Shown: positions 26,560-35,965, counted from the first letter of the stretch. The stretch: 64,000 nt of DNA from Microbulbifer pacificus (GCF_033723955.1 NZ_CP137555.1:372001-436000); one strand, 5' to 3'. Notes: generated by a model from the sequence alone, not told the origin. A program made the numbers and translations.

Positions 26560-27342
26560 ATGGAAGCCGTAAACACACTGTTCAGCAAACAGCAGCTGGA
26601 ATCTTTGAAAGAAGAGTCGCACGCGCCACTCTACTACCAGCTGTATGCGCTGCTGAAAAATGCCATTCTGAACGGCACCCTGGAGCGCGGTGACCAGATG
26701 CCGACGGAATTGCAGCTGGCAGAGGCATTCGGTGTTTCCCGCATTACCGCCAAGCGCGCCATGGATGAATTGGCCGGAGAAAGCCTGGTGGAGCGGCGCC
26801 GCGGCAAGGGCACCCACGTCACCTACGAATACAAGCAACAGCCGGTAAAAGCACCGCTGGTAGGTATGCTGCAGGAAATTGAAAGTATGGCCCGTCACTC
26901 CGACGTGGACGTACGCAGCTGTGAAATGCTGCAGCCGCCGGCGGAAATTCGCGAGGAACTCGGTCTCGGCACTGGCGAAACCGCACTGCTGCTGGAACGT
27001 ACCCGCTCCCGCGATGGCGCGCCCTTCGGTTATTACGTCAGCTGGACAGCGGGACTGTCACGCAAGGTAAACGCCAAGCAATTTGCCAAGACACCGCGAC
27101 TGGAAATCTTCCGCAAGCAGGGACTGGAAATCACCCATGTAACCCAGACCCTGAGCGCCGAGGCAGCCACCAGTGAAAGCGCCCGTGAACTGGCCACCAC
27201 CGTGGGCGCCCCACTGCTCAGCCTCACTCGCCGCTCTTTCACCAAGGTAAACGGCAAGGAGCAGCTGGTGGACCTGATGCACGTGCTGTATCACCCGGAC
27301 CGCTTCAAATACCAGATGGACCTGAAGACAGACGAACTCTGA
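26560..27342 (+). CDS. GntR-family transcriptional regulator (HutC subfamily)
   Basis: A 260-residue regulator with an N-terminal winged helix (YYQLYALLKNAILNGTLERG, then ELQLAEAFGVSRITAKRAMD and RRRGKGTHV, about residues 22-90) and a C-terminal UTRA ligand-binding domain. Start codons at 26551 and 26560 are both possible; I prefer 26560, with AAGG nine bases before it. It is the only regulator in the core of the locus, sits among the imidase genes, and has a copy of the shared operator at its own promoter. It is the best candidate for the regulon repressor; the ligand is probably a pathway intermediate. Confidence 0.92.
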   Translation: MEAVNTLFSKQQLESLKEESHAPLYYQLYALLKNAILNGTLERGDQMPTELQLAEAFGVSRITAKRAMDELAGESLVERRRGKGTHVTYEYKQQPVKAPLVGMLQEIESMARHSDVDVRSCEMLQPPAEIREELGLGTGETALLLERTRSRDGAPFGYYVSWTAGLSRKVNAKQFAKTPRLEIFRKQGLEITHVTQTLSAEAATSESARELATTVGAPLLSLTRRSFTKVNGKEQLVDLMHVLYHPDRFKYQMDLKTDEL

Positions 27343-27348
27343 GTAGGC

Positions 27349-28095
27349 TCAGGTCTCTAGTCTGTCGACAGGCGTAGCGGGAGCAATGGCGTGAGGCCAT
27401 AGCTCCTCGCCCGGCCAGCTCCCCTGCAGATTTTTAAGCCGTACCGTCCAATGACTTTGGCCCTGTTGCCAGTGGTATTCCTGCAACAGCCCGTCAGCCA
27501 GATCGTAAACCGCCCCGCCGTCGTACTGACCGCCCGAATATTCAAAGCTGTCCCATGTGCGGCCCGACACCCCCGCGTCCACGGATTGCAGAAAACGCAC
27601 GCGGCGCAGGGAAATTTCCGGCTCAAACAGTTTTGCGGCCTGCGCTGGATCGTGAATCCAGGGCACCAGAACCCGCGCCTCCGCCTGATCCTGTGCCGCC
27701 AGCGCACCGAGCAGCTGCCCCGCGAAAATACGCAGCAGCGGAAAATATAACGCCCCCTCGGCAGAAACGCTTCGGGTCTCGATACCGGCACCGCGAACGC
27801 GATATACGCCGCCATTGATGCCTTTGCCCAATGCTCGATAACTGGACGCGGCAATACTTTTCTGCCGTCCCATATCACACCAGCGCAGCAGGCAGCGCAG
27901 AATCTCCCCCCCTGCCACCTGTGCACGCGCCGAAATCAAAACCGACAACGCGGGGATCTCGCGCGCGCTATGCAAAACAAATTTTTCGCCCAATCGGAAT
28001 AGTGACCAGTGCTCAAAAACCGGCACCGGGTTTCCATCACACAGATATTCGTATTCTCCCTGTGCGATGGGAGCAGTCTTGCCACCGCCCGCCAT
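27349..28095 (-). CDS. Hypothetical protein coupled to the tandem nitrilase
   Basis: A 248-residue soluble protein that I do not recognise. It contains a beta-rich pattern with several tryptophans (for example TWDSFEYSGGQYDGGAVYDL) that could form a barrel, and no signal peptide. The ATG at 28095 overlaps the stop of the upstream nitrilase gene (TGATG) and GAGGTGG lies four bases before it, so the two proteins are co-translated. A substrate-binding or accessory role in the nitrilase step is possible; nothing more can be said. Confidence 0.78.
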   Translation of the reverse strand: MAGGGKTAPIAQGEYEYLCDGNPVPVFEHWSLFRLGEKFVLHSAREIPALSVLISARAQVAGGEILRCLLRWCDMGRQKSIAASSYRALGKGINGGVYRVRGAGIETRSVSAEGALYFPLLRIFAGQLLGALAAQDQAEARVLVPWIHDPAQAAKLFEPEISLRRVRFLQSVDAGVSGRTWDSFEYSGGQYDGGAVYDLADGLLQEYHWQQGQSHWTVRLKNLQGSWPGEELWPHAIAPATPVDRLET

Positions 28096-29792
28096 CAAAC
28101 CACCTCTTCAGCGGTTAGCAGCAATCGTTTTGTCGATGTATGCGCGCGGCTGCGCAGGAGGTGCGTGTTGGCAGAGATCATTTTGTTGGCCGCGGCACAC
28201 GGGTGCAGCGTGGCGATGGTGACTTCGCCACCCTGGGGGGTAACCAGAGGATGATTGATATTGCCGTCGAAGCGGCGCTCCTGCCACGGCTCCATCAGGG
28301 TAAATTCCCGCTCCAGGGTCGCCAGCACGCCGCCTTCCGCGCCGTGAGCGGCAGCGGCAACACACACTCGGTTTTCCGCAGCTCGTGCAGAAAACAGCAG
28401 GGAAAGATTGCGTTTTTTGTTACCCATGCCCGCCGTTTCCGCGCCCAGCGGCATCAGCAGGCAGTGCACACCATCAAGCGCAGCCATGCGCGCAAGCTCC
28501 GGGTGCAGGCCGTCGTCTCCCACCAGAATCGCAACACGCCCCCAGGGCAAATCCACCGTGTGCAGTTCGCGACCCCGCGGGGCCAAGCCCAGCGGACAGC
28601 GATGCAATTGCGGCTGGGCCATACGGCGACCAGTACCATCCAGCAAAACCCCGAGATGCTGCCAGCTGTTTTCACCTTCTTGGATCACGCTGGTACAGAC
28701 CTGAAGCCCCTTGTCTCGACAGACTTCCACCAGCCGCGCCTCCGCCTCACGGCAAAGCGCCGCGGTCCGCGACCAGTTTTTCGCGGCATCGCGCTGCGGG
28801 AAAATCGCCGGCAGCAGCACCAGCTCGATATTGCCAGGTAACTCGCGCACCAGGTCCGCGGCGCGCTCGATGGCCGCAAGCCCCACACCTTGCGGGTCAA
28901 CCAGGGCTACACCTATCTGCTCTGCGGCAACGGAAGTCGGGTCCTCAGCGGATTTTTCAAGGGGCTGGTAAATGAGGGGCCGGCGCCTCGCCAGCGCGCC
29001 CAGGCTCAACTGCAACCGCTCACCGCGCTCGGGAATATCTGCAAAAATCACCTCCTCCTTCCCGCGCAGGCCAGCGACAACCGGGCGACCATCCGGCCCA
29101 ACCACCTGGCTCTCGCCGGCACCGTAAAGCAATGCCTCGGGAATCGCAGTCATCGCGCTGACCATTTGCAAATCCGAAACCGGCACCAGAGGCCCGACCT
29201 TGTTTGCAGCCACCATAAACAGGCGGTTTTCCGCCGCCCTCGCCCGCACGTGCAGGCTGGCCTCATCGAAGGCAAAGGAATTCAGGGAATTACACAATAT
29301 GTCAGCACCGGCCAGAGCCAAGCGTCTTGAAGGTTCAAAGCTGATACCGTCGCGGCAGGCGATAAAACCGATTTTGCCAAGTTCGGTTTCCACCAGACCG
29401 CCGGCCCGGGTGGCCGGCACAAAAAAATCGTTTTCGTGCCCCATCAGGCTCTGCTTGTCCGCTTCGCCGAGCAGGGTTCCCTCGGGACCATACAGCAGCG
29501 ATGTCACCGTGATTACCGGTGATTTACGTCGCAGTGAGACATTGATCAGTATGTAACTGCGGTAGTGGCGCGCACGCTCGGCAATCGCGCCGAGGAAGGA
29601 GCCGTCCAGATCCAGGGCACACTTCCAGGCCCGCTCCCTGTCCCGGTACCAGGAAATGTGATTGCAGAATTCCGGCAGCACCATCAGCTGCGCACCACCC
29701 GCGGCGGCACTATCGATCATGCGCAGACAAGTGTTGAGGTTTTCCGGGATATCCGTACCCGTGGCGAACTGCAAGGCGGCGACCTTTGGCAT
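28095..29792 (-). CDS. Tandem carbon-nitrogen hydrolase (nitrilase superfamily), copy 1
   Basis: A 565-residue protein with two nitrilase folds. The first (about residues 1-270) has the complete triad: Glu41 in VLPEFCNH, Lys113 in GEADKQSL, Cys146 in GFIACRDG. The second (about 290-530) is degenerate: the Glu position reads VLLPAIFP and the Cys position reads AILVGDDG. The start at 29792 has GGAAG upstream and gives a normal N-terminus; a longer start at 29804 is possible. It is likely an amidase or carbamoylase acting on a small amide. A paralogue with the same architecture occurs at 47650. The enzyme is coupled to an unknown protein. Confidence 0.9.
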   Translation of the reverse strand: MPKVAALQFATGTDIPENLNTCLRMIDSAAAGGAQLMVLPEFCNHISWYRDRERAWKCALDLDGSFLGAIAERARHYRSYILINVSLRRKSPVITVTSLLYGPEGTLLGEADKQSLMGHENDFFVPATRAGGLVETELGKIGFIACRDGISFEPSRRLALAGADILCNSLNSFAFDEASLHVRARAAENRLFMVAANKVGPLVPVSDLQMVSAMTAIPEALLYGAGESQVVGPDGRPVVAGLRGKEEVIFADIPERGERLQLSLGALARRRPLIYQPLEKSAEDPTSVAAEQIGVALVDPQGVGLAAIERAADLVRELPGNIELVLLPAIFPQRDAAKNWSRTAALCREAEARLVEVCRDKGLQVCTSVIQEGENSWQHLGVLLDGTGRRMAQPQLHRCPLGLAPRGRELHTVDLPWGRVAILVGDDGLHPELARMAALDGVHCLLMPLGAETAGMGNKKRNLSLLFSARAAENRVCVAAAAHGAEGGVLATLEREFTLMEPWQERRFDGNINHPLVTPQGGEVTIATLHPCAAANKMISANTHLLRSRAHTSTKRLLLTAEEVV

Positions 29793-29872
29793 AGCTGCTT
29801 CCATCCGATGACAGAGTGAAGTACCCCGCTGGTGTCCCATGGGGAAAGACGATCAATCACCCAATTGTACTA

Positions 29873-29892
29873 TTGATATATCTTTATTACAC
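29873..29892. promoter_or_regulatory. Putative regulon operator, copy E
   Basis: TTGATATATCTTTATTACAC matches the left half of the motif perfectly. It lies between the divergent nitrilase unit and the operon with the NOL-like SDR and RCCR-like genes. Confidence 0.62.
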
Positions 29893-29942
29893 TAACTCCC
29901 ACAACCTATCCTCATTGCACCATTGCACCGGGAACTCGCAGC

Positions 29943-30740
29943 ATGGCAAACATCGTCATCACCGGCAGTACCAAGGGTATCGGCTTCGGTCTAGCCAAGG
30001 CATTTATCAAATGCGGTCACAAGGTGATCATCAGCGGTCGCAGTAACGAAAGCGTCCGCGAAGCCCTGGATCGCCTGCAGACACCGGCCTGCAAATGCCA
30101 GGGTTTCGTCTGTGACACCAGCGATCGTCAGCAGGTGGAAGCCTTGTGGCAATACGCACAGGTGTCCCTCGGTAGCGTCGACATCTGGATCAACAACGCC
30201 GGCCTGGCCCGCACTGGCTGGTCAATCCTGGATATTCCCCAGGAAGAAATCGAGGCGATGGTGCACACCAACCTAATGGGCACCATCAACGGATGCCGCG
30301 TCGCAGCCGCCGGTATGCAACTGCAGGGCCAGGGCAAGATTTTCAATATGCTCGGTGGCGGCAGCGACGGCGAGTATTTCCCGGGAATGGGCATCTATGG
30401 CAGCACCAAACGGGGGCTGGATTACTTTACCGATGCGCTGGGCAAGGAACTGAAACCAAGCGGTATTCTGGTGGGCAAGATCCGTCCCGGCATGGTGGTC
30501 ACAGACGCAGTGATTCGCGAAGCCCGGTCCAATCCGGACCGCTTCGCCCGCTCGCGCAAGTTCATGAACAATCTGGTGGACCAGGTCGATACCGTCGCGG
30601 AATTTTTGGTCCAGAAAATACTGAACTGCAATAAAAGCGGCGAAAAAATCCGCTGGCTGACCGGCGGCAAGATGGCCACACGCATGCTTGTGGGCATGGT
30701 CAGAAAGCGGGAAGACCAGTTCGCGCGGCACGGGCTCTGA
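29943..30740 (+). CDS. SDR resembling chlorophyll b reductase (NYC1/NOL-like), copy 1
   Basis: A 265-residue SDR. TGSTKGIGFGLAKAF at residue 7 is the cofactor motif, WINNAG near residue 81, catalytic YGSTKRGLDYF near residue 142 and IRPGMVVTD near residue 181. The order and wording of TNLMGT, GKIFNMLGGGSDG, YGSTKRGL and the late IRWLTGGKMATRML follow plant NYC1/NOL chlorophyll b reductases more closely than general SDRs, as far as I can recall those sequences. Plant enzymes reduce the C7 formyl group. It heads an operon whose third gene is RCCR-like. Reduction of some other pigment carbonyl is possible. Confidence 0.85.
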   Translation: MANIVITGSTKGIGFGLAKAFIKCGHKVIISGRSNESVREALDRLQTPACKCQGFVCDTSDRQQVEALWQYAQVSLGSVDIWINNAGLARTGWSILDIPQEEIEAMVHTNLMGTINGCRVAAAGMQLQGQGKIFNMLGGGSDGEYFPGMGIYGSTKRGLDYFTDALGKELKPSGILVGKIRPGMVVTDAVIREARSNPDRFARSRKFMNNLVDQVDTVAEFLVQKILNCNKSGEKIRWLTGGKMATRMLVGMVRKREDQFARHGL

Positions 30741-30853
30741 ACACCGCCCTGTAACGATTCAGAACAACAAACAATTCAGAACAATAAACGGCCCCAAAAT
30801 AAACGGCCCAAAACAATAAACCGAAAGTATCCCCACTGGCGAGGCTATCGACC

Positions 30854-32188
30854 ATGGCGCAACCACACTGGCTTGGCATACAACTAGCCCCGGGTATATC
30901 CCGCGGCAACTTCAGCACTTATCTGTTTGCGGTGTTTATTTCTTCCGGATATGCCGGTGCCCTTTCGGTGCTTCAGCCGGGGCTATTGCATGTCATGGGG
31001 ATCGCCGCCGATACCCAGGCCATGCTTACGGGTTTCCTCAGCGCGCTGCAGGAGCTGGTGTTTATCCTTCTCCTTGGCGCTGCCGGCGCCTTGTCCGATC
31101 GCCTTGGCCGCCGCCCGGTCTACGTATTCGGGCTTGCGCTCACCGGCATTGGTTTTGCACTTTACGCCCACGCCGGATCTATAACGCAACTGGTGGCGTT
31201 CCGCCTGCTGGTGGCCGTTGGCAGTGCGGCCATGATCGGCATGATGGTGACGGTAGTCGCAGATTACGCGACCGGCGAATCCCGCGGACGCGCCAATGGC
31301 GTACAGGCACTGATGGCGACCCTCGGCGCTTTCGTTCCGCCGATACTGGCGAGCCTGCCCAAGGTGTTCAGCGGCCGCGGATTTGACGAGCTGGCCGCGC
31401 AACAGTGGACCTTCGCCATCGGCGGTGCCCTAGGCCTCGTTGCTGCGGTCATTGCGCTGGTGGGACTGGCTACTAAGATGCAGCAGACCGCCTCTGTCGC
31501 CAGGGAGTCTTTCAAAGCCACGTTGGTTGGGGGATTAAGGGCCGCGCGCGATCCACAGACGGCACTCTCCTACGGAGCCGCATTCATCTCCCGCGGCGAT
31601 CTCGCGGTAACCGGCGCTTTCATTTCACTCTGGCTGGTGCAGTACGGCACCCGCGAACTCGGACTCAGTGCCAGCGAGGCCCTGTTCCAACTGGCGGTTC
31701 CCCGGGTGCTGGCAACCGTCGCCGGCGCCCTGCTCGGCTCCATGATCATGGGATTCATTGCCGACCGCGCATCCCGTGTGACCGCCGTGGCCCTGGCTTC
31801 GGGACTGGCCGCCGCCGTATACGGTGCCGTTTTCCTCGTTTCCGACCCCACTGCCGACTGGGTCATCGGCCTGCTGTTCGTAATGGGCATTGCCGAGATC
31901 AGTGCCTTTGTCAGCAGCCAGGCTTTGGTAGGCCAGCAGGCGCCGGAAGCCTACCGCGGCGCTACCATCGGCTTCTTCGGGGTCGCCGGTGCCTGCGGCA
32001 TCCTGATTGGCACCTCTGGCGGCGGCGTGTTATTCGCAAAAATTTCACCGAGTGCCCCATTTGTACTATTCGGCGCACTCAATTTTGCGGTATTCCTGTG
32101 GAGCATGTGGCTTCGCAAACAACTGAACCAAAAGAATGGGGAACCTGCTCAGGTTTCCGCCCCTGAAATTTCAACCAGCCAAGTGTGA
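30854..32188 (+). CDS. MFS transporter, copy A
   Basis: A 444-residue 12-segment major facilitator protein. GALSDRLGRRPVYVFG near residue 77 is the loop 2-3 signature and VVADYATGESRGRANG lies in the following loop. It is clearly paralogous to the MFS gene at 49560: GLRAARDPQTALSYGA here corresponds to GLRAAKDPQIALAYGA there. It lies 114 bases after the SDR gene and ten bases before the RCCR-like gene, so it probably moves a pathway substrate or product across the inner membrane. Direction and substrate are unknown. Confidence 0.9.
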   Translation: MAQPHWLGIQLAPGISRGNFSTYLFAVFISSGYAGALSVLQPGLLHVMGIAADTQAMLTGFLSALQELVFILLLGAAGALSDRLGRRPVYVFGLALTGIGFALYAHAGSITQLVAFRLLVAVGSAAMIGMMVTVVADYATGESRGRANGVQALMATLGAFVPPILASLPKVFSGRGFDELAAQQWTFAIGGALGLVAAVIALVGLATKMQQTASVARESFKATLVGGLRAARDPQTALSYGAAFISRGDLAVTGAFISLWLVQYGTRELGLSASEALFQLAVPRVLATVAGALLGSMIMGFIADRASRVTAVALASGLAAAVYGAVFLVSDPTADWVIGLLFVMGIAEISAFVSSQALVGQQAPEAYRGATIGFFGVAGACGILIGTSGGGVLFAKISPSAPFVLFGALNFAVFLWSMWLRKQLNQKNGEPAQVSAPEISTSQV

Positions 32189-32197
32189 GTTATTGAT

Positions 32198-33010
32198 ATG
32201 GAAAACGCACAAAACCTGACCAAAGAATTTGCCGCGCACCTGAACACAGGCACTCATATCGATACCAGTGAAATCTTTAACGCGGTCCTGGCGACCCGCG
32301 ACGCCATCTGGGAAATGATCCAGGGCAGCCTTTCACTGAAGGAAGACCTGCGCTGTGAGGACCTGCGCTCCTTTGACGATCTGAACGGCGAACATGTGGG
32401 CCGCATGCGTACCTTTACCGGTGACGCGTCACCGGTGGACTGGATCATCCACTCCAACATCGGCACACCGCAGAAAACCTTCACCAATATTCACCTGACC
32501 ATCTACATGGACGACAGCGTGGACATTCCCCACCTGGGAATGGCATTCGGCACCCTGCCCGATGCGTTTTTCTATATCGACCCGATGCCGCGCTATGAAC
32601 CGGTCGCCTACCCTGATTACCTGCAAAAATACCTGGCGCCGCTGAACAGCATCTACATGGAACTGCAGAACGACCTGTTTGAAGCCGGCGTGAAGCCGTT
32701 CAATGCCGCGATGCCGTTTATCCGCTCCTCCCTGTCCCCGGTAGCGCTGGCCGGTGTGGTACCGCTGGAGTTTTACCGCGCCAAGGTCGAGCCCAAGATT
32801 TTTGCCTATGTGGATCACTGGCTGAGCCTGGTGCACGCGGCAAAGCCGGTCGAATCCGCGGATGTACGCGTGCAATTGAAACAGCGCGACCAGCTTGTGC
32901 GCCGCAATATCGTGCACCTGGACCCGGCCAACCCGATTGCCGAGCGTCTCGTCGGCAAGCCCATGGCCGATCGCCTGGTGCGCATCCTGTGCGCCGAAGA
33001 ACGCTCTTGA
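32198..33010 (+). CDS. Red chlorophyll catabolite reductase (RCCR)/bilin reductase-like protein 1
   Basis: A 270-residue protein that follows plant RCCR along most of its length: ASPVDWIIHSNIG (residues 77-89, plant SSPIDFVIGSWIH), YPDYLQKYLAPL (138-149, plant NPDYLKEYYQDT), PFIRSSLSPVAL (173-184, plant LFVRSAFSPTAS) and KQRDQLVRRNIVHLD (228-242, plant RRDKSFRRKSIED). RCCR reduces the ring-opened red chlorophyll catabolite with ferredoxin electrons and is related to ferredoxin-dependent bilin reductases. The plant active-site Glu154 position is Ala116 here, while an Asp (242) near plant Asp291 is kept. No plastid peptide is present. Linear tetrapyrrole reduction is the likely role. Confidence 0.85.
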   Translation: MENAQNLTKEFAAHLNTGTHIDTSEIFNAVLATRDAIWEMIQGSLSLKEDLRCEDLRSFDDLNGEHVGRMRTFTGDASPVDWIIHSNIGTPQKTFTNIHLTIYMDDSVDIPHLGMAFGTLPDAFFYIDPMPRYEPVAYPDYLQKYLAPLNSIYMELQNDLFEAGVKPFNAAMPFIRSSLSPVALAGVVPLEFYRAKVEPKIFAYVDHWLSLVHAAKPVESADVRVQLKQRDQLVRRNIVHLDPANPIAERLVGKPMADRLVRILCAEERS

Positions 33011-33043
33011 TGCGTGCTACGAAACCAGACTGAGGCCCGCACC

Positions 33044-33910
33044 ATGCCTGCACCACTGAAGCAATTACTGGCGAGAGGCACGGTGCTGTCAGTGCCGGGC
33101 ATCTACGACGGCCTCAGCGCCCGCCTGGTAGAGCTGGCGGGCTTCGAGGCCGCCTTCCTGTCCGGTGCCTGCCTGTCTTTTGCGCGCTTCGGTCGCCCGG
33201 ATATGGGGCTGGTGAGCGCGGCCGAGGTGGCGGAATCGGTGGCGGTGATCCGTGAGCGCACCGAGCTGCCACTGATCGTGGATATGGATACCGGCTTCGG
33301 CAACGCCCTCAATGTGAAGCGCACCGTCGCCACCTTCGAACGCGCCGGTGCCTCGGCGCTGCAGATGGAAGACCAGCTGATGCCGAAGCGCTGTGGCCAT
33401 ATGCAGGGCAAGCAGGTGATCAGCAGCGGTGAAATGGTCGGCAAAATCCATGCAGCGCTGGATGCGCGGCACAGCAGCGACACGCTGATCTTTGCCCGCA
33501 CCGATGCCCTCGGAGTCCACGGTTTCGAAGACGCCCTGGAGCGCGCCGAGCGCTACCTCGAGGCCGGTGCCGATGCGATTTTTATCGAGGCACCGAAAAC
33601 CGTGGAACAGATGCAGATCATCGGCGCACAGTTCGGCCGTCGCACACCGCTCATCCACAATCTGGTGGAGGGTGGAAACACGCCGGTGCAGACGCTGGAA
33701 GAACTGCAAGCCCTGGATTACCGAATCGCCCTCTACCCCGCTTCCCTGCTACATCTGTTCATCCCCGCCGCCCAGAAAATGCTGGCGGAGCTGCGCCACA
33801 GTGGCCACTTGCAATCTATGCGCGACCAGATGATCGACCTGACCGCGGTGAACAGCCTGCTCGGCGCCGACGAACTGTTGGCGGCGAGCGAAGAATACCA
33901 ATACGAATAA
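33044..33910 (+). CDS. Isocitrate lyase/PEP mutase superfamily lyase, 2,3-dimethylmalate lyase-like
   Basis: A 288-residue TIM-barrel C-C lyase. DMDTGFGNALNV near residue 82 holds metal ligands, MPKRCGHMQGKQV near residue 114 carries the catalytic cysteine of lyases (KRCGH, as in methylisocitrate lyase), and ARTDALGVHGFEDALERA near residue 155 is family-typical. Length and motifs fit methylisocitrate and 2,3-dimethylmalate lyases. The ATG at 33044 has TGAGG upstream. Next to an RCCR-like gene, an alkyl-substituted malate from a pyrrole-derived dialkylmaleate would be a fitting substrate, giving a 2-oxoacid and a short acid; inference. Confidence 0.88.
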   Translation: MPAPLKQLLARGTVLSVPGIYDGLSARLVELAGFEAAFLSGACLSFARFGRPDMGLVSAAEVAESVAVIRERTELPLIVDMDTGFGNALNVKRTVATFERAGASALQMEDQLMPKRCGHMQGKQVISSGEMVGKIHAALDARHSSDTLIFARTDALGVHGFEDALERAERYLEAGADAIFIEAPKTVEQMQIIGAQFGRRTPLIHNLVEGGNTPVQTLEELQALDYRIALYPASLLHLFIPAAQKMLAELRHSGHLQSMRDQMIDLTAVNSLLGADELLAASEEYQYE

Positions 33911-33923
33911 TCGGTACCGTTTT

Positions 33924-35396
33924 ATGAGCCGTGATGATCAACTTCCGGAACTCACCAATTACATCGGCGGCGCCTTTTCTGCTCCCGCCATCAGCCGCGG
34001 CCAGTATCTCTGCGATGCCAACACCGGTGAACCCCTGCAGGAGCGCCGCAACAGCGATATGCAGCAGGTGTCGGCCGCGCTTGAGGTGGCAGACCATACC
34101 CATAGCGATGGAACCTGGGAGGAAACTCCGGCCCAGGAACGCGCCGTGCTGCTGGAGAAAATGGCCGAAGAGCTCGCGGGTGAGGAGTACGCGGAGACCA
34201 TCACTGTTGCCGACAGCCTTACCTCCGGTGCCGTGATCCGCACCACCCGCAAGATGGCGAAAATTTTGCCACTGGTGTTTCGCGGCGCTGCCGCCTATCT
34301 GCGCCAGGGACATCTGGATCGCAAGGTACCCGGCCCCTGCGGGGAGGTGGAATACCTGCAACGCCCCTGGGGACCGGCGCTGTTGATCGCCCCCTGGAAC
34401 GGCCCCACCGCCATCGGTTCCCACAAGGTGGCGAGCGCCCTGGCTGCCGGTGCTCCCTGTATTCTCAAGCCATCGGAATTCACCCCGCACTCCGCCATCA
34501 TGATGGCGCGCGCTGCACATCGCGCAGGCCTGCCCGAGGGCGCATTCCAGCTGACGCTGGGGGATCGCAATGTCGGGGGAAAAATGGTGGAAGACCCGCG
34601 CATCAAGGCGGTCTCCTTCACCGGCGGCTTGGCCGGCGGTCGCGCCATTGCGCGCGCCTGTGCCGCCGACTTTATCCCCACCCAACTGGAACTCGGCGGC
34701 AATAACCAGCTGGTAGTTTTCGAGGACGCCGACCTGGACAAGGCTGCCACCGGTATCGTCTACGGCCTCACCAACCTGAATGGCCAGTGGTGTCGCGCGC
34801 TCGGGCGCCTGCTGGTGCATGAATCCGTGAAAGACGTGTTGCTCGACAAGGTGTTGAGCCTGCTGTCCGGCTTCCGCCTCGGCCACTCCCTCGACGAAGC
34901 GAGTGATATGGGGCCGCTGGTACACCGCGGACATTTCGAGCAGATTCTGGCGGATATTGAACGCCTGCAGGCACACGGTGGACACTTGCTTTCTTCAACC
35001 CCACTGCCGGACCTGCAAGGCAACTTTGTTGCGCCGACGCTGGTGGACGGTTGCCAGCCGGAAGACACCCGCGAGGAAATTTTCGGGCCGGTGGCGGCGG
35101 TACACAGTTTCCGCAATGACGATGAGGCACTGGCACTGGCCAACGGCACCGATCTCGGACTTGCAGGTTATGTGTACAGTGAAAACATTGAGCGGGCCTT
35201 CGCGTTTGCCCGGCGCATGCGCACCGGTGGGGTGAAGATCAACGGCTACAGCCTGCTCAGCATCGGTGAGGGAACGCCGCGCAGCGCCTGGGGCCTGTCC
35301 GGCCTGGGTGAGGAAGGCCACGCCCAGTCCATCGAATTCTTTACCGGGGCGCGGGTGATCGGCGTTTCGCCACAGGATCTGCTCGGGGGGCGATAG
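33924..35396 (+). CDS. Aldehyde dehydrogenase, copy 1
   Basis: A 490-residue NAD(P)-dependent aldehyde dehydrogenase. The N-terminal NYIGGAF, the cofactor segment APWNGPTAIGSHK, the catalytic Glu in LELGGNN near residue 256 and the catalytic Cys in NGQWCRALGR near residue 290 are in place. It starts 14 bases after the lyase gene and closes the operon. Candidate roles are oxidation of an aldehyde released from the tetrapyrrole side chains (formyl group) or from phytol. Specificity cannot be read from the sequence. Confidence 0.92.
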   Translation: MSRDDQLPELTNYIGGAFSAPAISRGQYLCDANTGEPLQERRNSDMQQVSAALEVADHTHSDGTWEETPAQERAVLLEKMAEELAGEEYAETITVADSLTSGAVIRTTRKMAKILPLVFRGAAAYLRQGHLDRKVPGPCGEVEYLQRPWGPALLIAPWNGPTAIGSHKVASALAAGAPCILKPSEFTPHSAIMMARAAHRAGLPEGAFQLTLGDRNVGGKMVEDPRIKAVSFTGGLAGGRAIARACAADFIPTQLELGGNNQLVVFEDADLDKAATGIVYGLTNLNGQWCRALGRLLVHESVKDVLLDKVLSLLSGFRLGHSLDEASDMGPLVHRGHFEQILADIERLQAHGGHLLSSTPLPDLQGNFVAPTLVDGCQPEDTREEIFGPVAAVHSFRNDDEALALANGTDLGLAGYVYSENIERAFAFARRMRTGGVKINGYSLLSIGEGTPRSAWGLSGLGEEGHAQSIEFFTGARVIGVSPQDLLGGR

Positions 35397-35434
35397 CCCC
35401 CTTCTTTGTTTGCTGGTTTAGCTAAATACCCAGC

Positions 35435-35881
35435 TCAATCGATCAGCGCTATAGCTTCAACCTGTTCCGGCTGCGCTATCTCGATCAACGCCTTGGAGAA
35501 TTTTGGCGGACCAAAACGGGGAACATGACCATTGGACAGTCCCACCGGCTCCTTCGGGATACCGACGAAATTACGATCCATTTTGCCATTGGCATTGTTG
35601 TCGTGGTGCACGGTGATGGCGTATTTACCGTAGGGCAGGCTCAGATCCACTTCGAGCTTTCCATCCTTGAGATTCTCGAGCCCCACCTCTTCTGCATAAA
35701 ACTTGGTATCGCCGAGAAAGGTGTCTTTTGAGTCGTACACCGATATGTACAACTTCCCTACCTGGGAATGGACATTCGATACCATCAGCCGGACGTTCGC
35801 GGTCTCCGCGCTGGCAAACCCCACGCCACAGGTGAAAAACAGCAGCGCACCCCGACAGAGACGAAGTATTGGATGGTTCAT
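35435..35881 (-). CDS. DUF2141 secreted protein
   Basis: A 148-residue protein with a signal peptide (cleavage likely after GFASA near residue 25) and the DUF2141 beta-sandwich core: YAITVHHDNNANGKMD and FVGIPKEPVGLSNG are the hallmark segments. It is presumably periplasmic or exported. No function is established for the family. It is downstream of the long minus-strand operon, separated by 84 bases, and may be an unrelated housekeeping neighbour. Confidence 0.9.
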   Translation of the reverse strand: MNHPILRLCRGALLFFTCGVGFASAETANVRLMVSNVHSQVGKLYISVYDSKDTFLGDTKFYAEEVGLENLKDGKLEVDLSLPYGKYAITVHHDNNANGKMDRNFVGIPKEPVGLSNGHVPRFGPPKFSKALIEIAQPEQVEAIALID

Positions 35882-35965
35882 CGGCCAGCTCTCCTTGTCG
35901 TTAAAAAAAGCAGTAAAAAATGCGGTAAAACGATACCGTTGTCGTGTTACGTACTGTACGCGAAA

